This document shows, in pieces, positions 30,001 through 42,000 of a DNA stretch of 64,000 nucleotides. Positions within the stretch are counted from its first letter, which is position 1. Each line of letters starts with the position of its first letter. Source of the stretch: Procambarus clarkii (lineage: Eukaryota > Arthropoda > Malacostraca > Decapoda > Cambaridae); assembly GCF_040958095.1 (NCBI RefSeq), contig NC_091160.1, positions 42,917,968 through 42,981,967 of the forward strand, in the 5' to 3' direction. A model generated the notes under the pieces. It saw only the letters and a program-made list of their open reading frames with translations. It did not search any database and was not told the DNA's origin. The position numbers were made by a program, and so were the translations under genes.

Positions 30001-33000
30001 AAATATTGTTGTATAAAAAATGAACACATAACAGTGATGGAAGTGGCAAACATTAAAACTTTATTAATATTAAGAATAAAAAAAAATTAACTACTAAAGA
30101 ACTGGTACCAAAGTCAGATGAAAATGAAGGGGAAAAAAATACCAAACTGCTTAAAAAGTAATTATCTCTTATGCACAGACAGAAAATTGCCCAAAAATAT
30201 CAGCCTATGTCACAATCTCAATGTGTACTACAAAAATATTGCCACAGACTTGCATTCAAAACGTGAATGTACTTACGTCCAGGATCATCACAAAAATGCA
30301 AGTCGATCCTCTCCGAATAAAAGTGGTAGGAAGTCTCCGGCACATCATACTTGTTAAAGGCTTTAGTCAGATTGGTTTGGGCCTGTGGTGCCCATCTACC
30401 ACTGCTGACTTTAGCTCCACGTTGCTGTGCACCACTTCCTCCGACATGCTGTGTTTGCTGTGCCTGGAACTCCGGCAAAGACTGTCAAAGAAAATGGAAA
30501 AGGAAAACAAATTTGTTAGGACTTTAATAGTATTGATGGCAGAGCTTACACTTCATAAACCCGAATGTTGCCCCGACATGTGGTCCATTGCATGCTGCCC
30601 GACATGAGGTCAATTTGTAATACTGTACTGTATTATGCTCCCATAGTCCTGAATTTCCATATATAAAATTTAATGGAAGATTAATGACCCACCGGCATAA
30701 AAGTTTACAAAGGAATAACGCTTCGGGCGTTTCTGCCTGAGACGTTAGGCGTAATAGTGGCTTTACAAGAATGTAAAAACCTCAATGCTATAATCTCAAA
30801 CCAAATGTACCTTCTTGTATATATATTAATAAATAATAAATAACCAATGAACAAAGGCTATGAATACTGACTGACAAACACGGCTAAACATTTTACTGGA
30901 CAGTATTTATTTACAGTAGAGGATGAAAATTAAAGAAAAACTGAAATAGTTAATTACAGTGGCACCTCGGCTTACAATTGCCCCGACTTACGATATAAAT
31001 TTGATCGGAAAATGCGACTCGACTTATGATAGTGTCGTCGACTAACAATATTCGTTGATACACGTTTGGGTCGACCAAGCGCAAGGTTCCCGGTCGTGCG
31101 GGCCGACCTGCCTCAGTTTACTAGAGCCGCTCGCTTAGTGATGATCACGCTTATAAAAAATTCCTTTTTTTGGTGATTTTTTGCTTTTTGAACATTAAAC
31201 TAATTATTATATATCACACCATGGGTCCCAAGAAAGTCACTGTTAAGGTTCAACCTAAGAAAATAGTTGTGAGTAGAGGTAGTAGAGGATGTCCCTTCCT
31301 TAAATGTGTGAAGTATGGGAAGAACAGCAAAGTTTTATTGAAAAAACTCGCCCAGATAAAGCTGTAGCAGGCCATTGCATTGACCTTTAAATGACAATGT
31401 GATGTCTTACTACAGACAAGTGTTAAAATGTAGGGAAAAAAACAAGTGTCTTTAGACAGATTCTTAGTAAGACAAGCAAGCAGGGAGTCTCAAGCAGGTC
31501 CTAGTGGTATGCAGGCAAAACGTGCCAGAGAGTGTATCCCAGAAAAGTCATCACTGCCTGATGTGATAATGGAAGGGAACTCCCCTTCCAAACACTAACA
31601 CCTCTTCTCCTCCTCCCTCCTCCTCACCATCTTCCATACGCCATCAAGAGTCCTCCATGAAAATAAGATAAACATATGTACTGTATTGTAGTTAGATAAT
31701 TTTTTATTCAGTATAAAATGAATTTTTAAGTTAATATTTTTGGGGGTGTGGAATGGATTAATTCAATTCTCTTTATTTCTTGTGGGAAAAATCGTTTCGA
31801 CTTATGATACTTCTCTGGGAACGGATTACCATCGTAAATCGAGGCCCCACTGTACTTTACATACACCCTTTGTGTACCAAAGCCTTTTCCTCAAACAATA
31901 GAGATAAGGAATTAGTAAGAACAACAACAAAAACTGTCAAACCTATCCAGTGATTTTATTTTATGTTTATCATCTTCTTTTGAGGTGACACCATCTGATC
32001 TTTTTTTATCTTAAATACTCTTGCAGTGGTACTGCAACTTAGGCCCCATTCTCTTCTTAGGGGAAAATGAGAGGCTTCACAAGTTTGCCTCCTGGCAAGT
32101 ACTCACTTAATTCTGGGGGGAAAATAAATATAAATAAGGCATTGAACATAATGAAATGCCTCTTTCTGGCAAAAAGAGGCATTAGCTGGCAGGTCCTTGG
32201 CAGCTTCCTAGAACAACATTGAAGGCCTTCCAGACAATGTATTTTATTTTTATCAGTTAAATATATATTTAACTTACTTCTAGCTTCCTTATAGCCTTTG
32301 TTTTTTGTGATTGCTGAGTTGCTTGTCGAATTAGATCCGAGAGCGAGTCAAGAAAATGGAAAGCTGCAGTGAGTTGGGAGTCGGTTAACACCCACAACAC
32401 ATCGTCCATCAGCAACACCAGACGACACCCAACTACCGAGCAGTCTGTGAAATCATTTTTCATACAAATTAGCTTTTTCATTACAGAAAACTAAGATTTT
32501 TGCTTTGAGAACATCCTCTATTGCTCACATAGTTATGTAAAAACATTCGGAAACTTGACATGCTACTACCACACTTTACCTGCTAATTTCTTTTTAATAG
32601 TAATTCTGCAACGTGCTTGATTAGTTATAAGTCTGAGGGGTGTGAGCGTTTGGTCACGAGTTGACCGAGCTTCTATCCGTAACGTTTGCCAAGAGAGCTG
32701 AAATTAACACGGAAAAATACCATTCTGAATGAGCAATGTAAATAATGCATGCAAATCAGTAGTATAAATTACATTCTATTAACAGAAGAAAATTATATTA
32801 TCTACTTCTAATTACAAACTTTGTACAGAAAACTAAACCAATTTTCTGACAAGCACAGTCATTTGATTAATGAGTTCTAATATGATCTTTCAAAAGAAGT
32901 TGTCCATTTAGGTACAGTACTCCCAAAACAAACTTATGGTTAAGTGTGCACATCTGATGGCAAATGACAAAGTTAAAAACTGAATGAAGGTAAATAAGAT

Positions 33001-36000
33001 AGAAAGAGATCAAACTAATTAATTTAGACATGCATATTAAGTAAAAACTTATACTTGCAAGTGCATGGAATAAATACCAAAATCTGAAATATAGTCAGTC
33101 CTCCATCTGCAAATTTGAAGAAAGTAAGTGTACAAGAACACAAGTCGACAATCGACTTGAGAATGGTCCAGGACGGACCGAAACGTCGTCGTCCCTTCAC
33201 CTTCTAGTGTGTGGTCTAGTCTACAAGAACACAATTTGGCATTAACTAATTCCAAAATAAGAAGTTTACTGTCATAGTCACACACACACACACACACAAT
33301 TCCATTTTTTGCACATGACTGGCAGGTCTCATTGTCCAGATTATTTTTTTGGCCAGCATTACATTTCACCTCCCACTGCTCAGCCCAGTTAGTGATGTGT
33401 GACCCAATACCACATTACGACCTTTATGACTCGTGCCAACTGTTTCACCTCTCATAAATGGTTTGTGTTACATTCTTACAGCATAATTCCTCCCAATCAT
33501 TGTGCAAAGCCTAGTACACCCAAAGATATCCCTATGAAGAACTTAAAAAGAATATAGAAACCACCACAAATGTAAGTCATGAGAGTGAGGAGACTACAAC
33601 ATTCATCAGTGATGGTCACAACATAAATAAGCCACAAAAACACACCAGATATTTATGTAGTTTTTGTAAAATATTTGCGAATTGTTGGGAGGGGCAACTG
33701 AAGGCACGTTTACAATGAATCCAAATTTGAATAAAAATTTGGAATTCATGAAGGGTTTTGAATCTTCTCTGACTTTATACAGGGAGATCTACAGTTGAAA
33801 ATTGTCCATAATATGATAGTCCACCCAACTTATGGTTGCTCAATTCACAAAAAGAAGTACTGTATTGTATACTTTAGGTTGAACACATGGTATCCAAATG
33901 CCTGGTAACCAATGATAACTGTATCCAACACAAAGCAAGAAAACATATGAACACACATCTGTTCATATATGAGCATATATTTAATGCTGTAAATGGCATA
34001 TGTCATTCACAAACAAATGATTTGGATAATGTGCAGTTCACACTGAACATAGCTCTCGTATCTTATAAGAGCTGGGCGACACGTTCGAGGGGTTAGAATG
34101 CCTGTAATTCCTAGACAGGTCATCTTGAGGTGTGCATGGGCAAGGTGGCACTCAAGAAGTGAGGGGAGGTGGCCTAATGTTTTTGTGTTTCTTCGATTCC
34201 ACCACGTGTCCAGGTCTTCCCCGAAGATCAAACTGCTGACCCACCCCAGGATGCAATCCACAACAGCTGCTAAACTCCTAGGTACCTATTTACTGTTAGA
34301 TGAAGAGGCATCAGGTGAAAGGAAACATGCCCAACCATTTCTGTCCACCCCGGGAATCAAACTCAGGATCTCTGATTTTGACTCAAGAATAAAACCAACT
34401 GTACTGCAATATATATGTTCTACATGATATATTGTATATGAATAGCACACATCTAGTTCATACCAGAAAATTTAATGAAATTGAACTCTCCACAAACTGT
34501 AATTATTCTTGGTTGTATTTAATGATAACCTATGTTTAGAAAACCCTTATGACCTGTTACCAAGTTACTTGGATCATATTTTCTATTAGAAAACAGACTT
34601 GTACCACTGGAAAGAACAAATTACTATCTTAAATTAATACTGATGCACAAAAAAACTGCAAAAATAATCAAGTTGTTTGACCCAAAATGGACAAAATAAG
34701 TAAAGGATCAAAATAATAGTGTCATTGGAAATGGATTAAAACGAGGTGCCAGAGGTGTACTGTATTCCTTAACCCATGCAACATCAATGTTTGACAGGCA
34801 GACTATATCTATTCAAAGTAACAAAATTACCTCTTTGAAGATGAGTACTTCTCCTCGATCTACATCTTTCAGCCGTGTTGTCCGAAGGTCTGCCTTGAGC
34901 CAGAATGGGTTTTTGGAATCCAGTACGATTCGAGAAAGCTAGAGAGACAAAATGCATATTATTTAATATTATTGATGAAAGATATGATAAAGGTAAGGTA
35001 ATTATGAGGAAAAAGCTCCAAGTTAGTATGACTATATAGCACTTGAAAGGGATACGAGGACAAGGAGCTTGGATACGATGGCGGGAAGAAATGGTGCATA
35101 AATGATCTTATAACCTAAGTGTGAAGAACTCAAACTCATATTATTACAGTACTGGTCATGAAAAAAACACATCCAATACCACCATTCTAGAGAAGCAGAG
35201 TTTTCTTTTTGTCTAAATTAATACACAAAAGAGGCTTTAAGTGCACTTTTTAATAGTTTTACTTAGTTGCCTCTTAAGGCAAGCTTCCACTGTTAAAAGG
35301 GTAGCTCTTGTTTAGTCCAGCAGGGCAACATTCAAGGTGCTGAAAACACCTTCCTTTCTGGAAGGTGGAAGGTTTACTGGAAACACAAACGTACTATCAG
35401 GGGTCACCAAAGAGGGCTTGGAAAGGGCTTTCCAAGTGTATATGAGTTTTTCTTACACAGATGGGTACATGAGTAGACAACTTCTGATTCTTGTTAGCAA
35501 GCTGAGAAGCTCCCCCTTACCATGGCATGTACGTTTTCCCTGGAACACGAACAGCCAATTGACCAACAACAACTATAATCCCAATTACATACGACCAAGT
35601 GAACAGAGGCGAACAGTCAAGGATTGATGCCTAGTCAATCCTCCCTGACCAGAACTCGAACTCAGAACAAAGTCACTCATGAGGCACATGGTGAACACTA
35701 ACTGGGAACACTTCACCATCAGGGACTGCAAATGGGCCTAATATCTAAAATGTTTGACAATTTTGTTGTAAACACTACCTTTACTCCGTTAATATATGTG
35801 ACATTATCACATGCACACTTAAAGAAACAAAATACTGTACACAATAGCTTTAACAGCATACCTGGAAGAGCGAGAACTGCTTTAGACATTATGTCAGCTA
35901 AAACTTAAGAAAATATACTGTACAGTAATGAATTACCTGAAATGAAGCATGAAATGCAGGACTACGAAAGGTGATTAGCACTGAGTTAACAGTAACAGTC

Positions 36001-39000
36001 ATGCCATCAATGACCTTGTCAGAGAAGCCATAGCGTCCTCCCGAACTATAGGATGGGAGGACGGACTGGCCACCTTGTGATCGCAGTTCGGTGCATGTCT
36101 CCATTTCCACCTGAACTTCATCCAGGCTCTGTAAAACACACACATTATTAAGATGAGAATAGATGAGACATTTAGATAGTTAAGATATTTAGATAGATAA
36201 GATATTTAGATATTTATTCAGGTCAAGGTACATACACTGAAAATGAGTTACAAATATAATGTCGGATTAATAGATAGAGCTAGTACATACAGTGCCTGAA
36301 GCCACTAATATGCACAGTATTTCGGGCAATTACTCAATTACTACTAAAAGCTAAATTACTATGACAAGTTGCACAATAACTTTGGAAATAAATACTGTAT
36401 GAATGAAAAATAGAAAGTTGTTTGGTACAAAGCAAGCAAATTTAGATATTAAATTAGTGTGAAAATAAGGATGAGAGTGTAAAGTACAGTAGCTTTATTA
36501 GTAAATAAAAGGCTTTTTGAGAAAGGCACATGACTGCTTCCTTAGACGAATGCCTGCTATTCCCAAGGACAAGACTCTGCACCGATAAGGCATACAGAGG
36601 GATTGTTCAAAACTGAGAGGAATGTGTTGGACAAAATATTGCCTTAGCTAACATAAGACATCATTCTAAGATTACATATGGAGGAACACTTGAACCTTAG
36701 GTGAGTATTCTATATTTTTGACACTTTCTACATCTTGATTAATATTATCATGTCTTCAGTTTACAGTATTTAGTAAAGCTGAGCAGTGTTGAATGGACAA
36801 AATTAATATACTGTACTGTATTTGTGTGGGAGGGTTTGTATTTGTGCAAAAGGAAGATGAAACTTTCACCGATGACAACAAAGAAAGGAGCGAGTTACTG
36901 AGGAAGCAGTACGACTCTGTTTTCAGCGAGCCATTAAACGCACTAAAGATTGATAACCCAAATGAATTTTTCATGGATATGATACCAACATCAAATCATA
37001 TATCAGACGTCGCCCTATCCCCACTAGATTTTGAAGAAGCCATAAACAGTATGCCTATGCACTCTGCACCAGGCCCGGATTCTTGGAACTCCATACTCAT
37101 CAAGAACTGTAAAAAACCACTATCGCAGGCCCTTCACATTCTGTGGAGACAAAGCCTAGATACTGGCATTATCCCTGACATACTAAAAACAGCAGAGATA
37201 GCACCACTCCATAAAGGAGGAAATAAGGCAGAGGCAAAAAATTACAGACCGATAGCACTAACATCGCACATCATAAAAATTTTTGAGAGTGCTAAGAAGT
37301 AAGATCACAAAATACATGGAATCACAGCATCTCCATAACCCCGGACAGCATGGTTTCAGAACAGGGCGCTCTTGCCTGTCGCAGTTGCTGGACCACTATG
37401 ATATGGCATTAGATGCTATGGAAGACAAAAAAAATGCTGATGTAATTTACACAGATTTCACAAAAGCTTTTGATAAATGTGACCATGGTGTTATTGCACA
37501 TAAAATGCGTTCAAAAGGAATTACCGGGAAAATAGGCAGATGGATCTACAATTTCCTGACTAACAGAACCCAATGTGTAATAGTCAACAAAATAAAATCC
37601 AGCCCATCAACCGTGAAGAGCTCAGTCCCCCAGGGTACTGTGCTTGCTCCAGTACTTTTTCTCATCCTCATATCGGACATAGACAAGAACACAACCTATA
37701 GCACTGTATCATCCTTTGCAGATGACACTAGGATTTTCATGAGAGTTGGCAACATAGAGGACACGGCAAACCTCCAATCAGATGTAGATCAGGTCTTTCT
37801 ATGGGCTACAGAAAATAATATGGTGTTTAACGAGGATAAGTTTCAGCTCATGCGCTACGGAAAAATTGAAAATATAAAAACGGAAACCACGTTCAAAACT
37901 CGGGCAAATCATAACACAGAACGAAAAGGCAATGTAAAGGATCTGGGTGTACTCATGTCGGAAGACCTTACCTTTAAAGAACACAATAAAATAGCCGTTA
38001 CAACTGCAAGAAAAATGACAGGTTGGATAACAAGAACTTTTCACACTAGAGATGCTATACCGATAATGATACTTTTCAAAACGCTTGTGCTCTCTAGAGT
38101 GGAGTACTGCTGCACAATGACAGCCTCTTTCAAAGCTGGAGAAATTGCTGACCTGGAGAGCGTGCAGAGATCCTTTACTGCTAGAATCCACTCAGTAAAA
38201 CATCAAAATTACTGGGACCGACTAAAGAGCCTAAATCTGTACTCCCTTGAGCGCAGGAGGGAGAGATACATAATAATTTACACGTGGAAAATAATTGAGA
38301 GGCTGGTCCCAAACCTGCACACAGAAATAACATCACATGAGACCAGAAGACATGGCAGGATGTGCAGAATACCCCCCCGTTGAAAAGCAGAGGTGCAACA
38401 GGTACTCTGAGAGAGAACTCTATCAACATCAGAGGCCCGAAACTGTTCAACACGCTTCCACTACACATAAGGGGCATAACTGGCCGACCCCTCACAGTGT
38501 CCAAGAGAACTGGATAAGCACCTCCAAAGGATACCTGATCAACCAGGCTGTGACTCATACGTCAGGCTGCGAGCAGCCGCATCTAACAGCCTGGTTGATC
38601 AGTCCAGCAACCAGGAGGCCTGGTCGACGACCGGGCCGCGGGGATGCTAAGCCCCGGAAGCACCTCAAGGTAACCTCAAGGTAACGTAGGAGGGTACATA
38701 AAGTTATGCATACAAATGAAGTTTTTCTACCACATTAGGTACTCTACCTTCTATTCTGGTTCTCTCATCCATAGACTACAATACACAACTTTTTTTTTTT
38801 ATATACAAGAGTTCTTACATTCTTGTACAGCCACTAGCATGCATAGCATTTCGGGCAAGTCCTTAATCCTATGTTCCCGGAATACGATCCTGCCAACTCG
38901 TTCAGCAACCAGATACCCATTTGAATGTTGGGTAAACAGATGCTACCGTTAAGAATTTACGCCCAGTAAATCCTCCCCGGCCAGGATATGAACCCTGGAC

Positions 39001-42000
39001 AAAGCGCTCATGAAATGCCAGGCGAGTGTCTTACCACTTCACCACGGGGTTCTCAAACATACTCAATGAACAGGGCCCTCTATAGCTGTGATCTTTAATG
39101 TAAGCAGACTTACGACTCCTCAATACAGAGTGTGTCACTCTGGAAGCAAACTTTCATTCACAAGACTTAAAGTTAATGAAGTTAAAATTAAGAATCCTAT
39201 ATTTATGAAATCAACATATGTACTTAATAATATGGATGAGGCTACAATAATATAATACTTTATATGCATAGAAAATTCTGATACCCAAATAATAAAATGG
39301 TGACATTAAAGAGACAACGAAGATACAGTATTCTCACCACAACTATGGGTACACTCTTGAGCTTCGTCCACTGTATTTTCAGACTGACTTTGTTTACTCT
39401 TGCTCGTGTGATACGAAGCCATGTCGGAAGCTCAAGAAGATCTGTCAGTACAGCTTCATTAAGCTCTAAGTTTGTGAGTTCTCCCTCTCCCTTCAGAGTG
39501 CTCACGTTTACACTGTCTGACGATACATTTTTTGCAAATCTGAAAAAATATACATTATATAAAATACCCAGTATATTAAATAGTCACTGGTCCTCAGCCA
39601 CTTGGGGAAATTAATTGATACAGGTGGAATACAAAATATCAACATTAACTCTTTAGAAACATGCATGGTATGAAATAGAGGAAACTTGAACTACATAAAG
39701 TGACATCAAATTCTATTGAGTACCCAAGATGAGGCACTTGTTTAGGTTGTGTTGTGTGATTGGAGACTGGTTCACCTCAGTGCTGGTTCTCTCTCAGGTT
39801 GGTTTGGCATCTACTCTAAGTGAAGAAGTTTCACTTGTGTAAACATGCATATTACACTATATATCATGCAGTGCCCATCAACACTATTGCAAAACCACCG
39901 GATTCCTGTCCTTGTCTAGGCTTCTAGAGATAGTGGCCCTCAGGTAAATTCAGGTAAAGTCTCAGAGTTCTGAACAGTTGCCTGTCTCAGGTCATTTTCC
40001 AATATACAGTGCTGATACTTCTAAAATAGATTTAAATATGAAAGGTATTTTTCAGAACCCTATTAGAAAAAACATTAAAAAAAAAATTGAGTCAGTGCAT
40101 GGTTCTTATGAATATCATTTTTAATAGTAATTTTACAATTATATATAAATTAATTTGTTCCCTATTGCTATCAAGTAAACATATTGTCCCTAAACTGTGA
40201 ATGACACTGTTATACCCACTAGAAATGCTGGCTACACAAGATAACCCTGGCTTCCTGTCTTCATCAAGGCCACTAGTGAGTTAGGGGCCCTCGGGTAAAT
40301 TCAGAAAGGTGCATAACAAGTAATAAACTGTATCCGAAGACTGTGCAAGGTAATTATCAGGATAAAGCACTAAGCCAGTATGACTAAATAGCCCCTGGAA
40401 GTATTATGAGGACAGGTTAGGAGCTGGAAGAGGAGAATAGAGTGAAGAAATGGTTCCCAACCATTTGGTCCATCATGGATCAAACACTGACCTGCAAGAA
40501 GCGAGGCCAGCCAGTGCCCAACAGCCTCAAACGCTGTGGGTATTAGTAGCTTTAGACATCCTACCTAGTATGTACTAGCTATACTGTATCTACAAATTCA
40601 ACATTCTGTTTGTAACTCATCCTGTATGTACATACTTTTACCTGAATAAACATTATTTATTTATTTTTATTACTATTATTTATTATAAGAGTATGGATGT
40701 TTTGTGTTTTTCCTTATCACAACCTTAACAGAAACAAAGAAAAATAAATGAATCTACAAATATTTTCCTTGCAGCTTTAATCCTCATTGTATTATTGTAG
40801 CTTTGTTTTACAAGTGTCACAACAGCCGTACAGGAAACAACTGGCCCAGTCATTAATTTGTTCCTATTCTATTGGCCCTATGGCCCTATTCTAATTACCG
40901 AGTCATTAAGAGCATTATAATGTCAGAAATTTTAACCTCTTAAAAACAATGTTAATTAAGCATGGGGGTATTGGAATACTGCATCAGTGTTCCGATTGTA
41001 CTCATCAGTATCACTGCAGAGGTGGAGGTTTTCCGAGACACGTGTGGCTGACAATTCACAACGTAGCCCTACATCCATAACTGGTTCACCCTTAGTGTTT
41101 CAAGCCCCAGGGCACTGTCTACCCCCCTGAAGCCATAAATGTGTAAAACACTACTTCAGTTTAAAATCCAGCTGGAAAAAATATTCAGGAACATTGGTGG
41201 GTCCTTTGACAAGCCGCCGGCTTCCTGTCTTCATCGAGGTCATCAAAGATTGTGGTCCCTCAGGTAAATTCAGGCAAATTCTTCCCTTTCTGATAGTTCA
41301 GCAATGTTAACTGGGAAGCAATCGATCAAAGAAAGATTTGTTTCAGTGGGCTTTCTTGCCACAAATTGGTGGTGTCTTTTGAAATAAATTATGACATATG
41401 AGGAATGACTAGCTGTCAAGCAATGAGTCACAATAACGTGGCTGAAGTATGTTGACCAGACCACACACTAGAAGTTGAAGGGACGACGACGTTTCGGTCC
41501 GTCCTGGACCATTCTCAAGTCGATTGTTCTCAAGTGATTGATTGTGAAGTCAAAGACCACAATCGACTTGAGAATGGTCCAGGACGGACCAAAACGTCAT
41601 CGTCCCTTCAACTTCTAGTGTGTGGTCTGGTCAACTAGCTGTCAACATCACAGTCACAAGTCCATGTAACTCAACCTCTTTTTGCTCAAAAATAATTCTG
41701 GGTTGTATTTTAGATAAATATACGTGGATTTTATTGACAATTGAAAGGAGACAATTTCTGTGTTTGCCCTTGATAATGGTTAAATGAGCAAAATGAAACA
41801 CTAAATGACTCAAAAATACATTTGCATATGATGAACTCGATCATTTAACATATGGTCACTCGACCGAGCAATGCTGCTCTAACTACCAAGAAAAATATTT
41901 GTAATTAATTGATAGGGTAAGGCTACACTAATGTCATACTGTCCATGTCAGAAAAGTATTCAAAACAATATATAGTAATAAGCAATTCATTTTTCATTCA

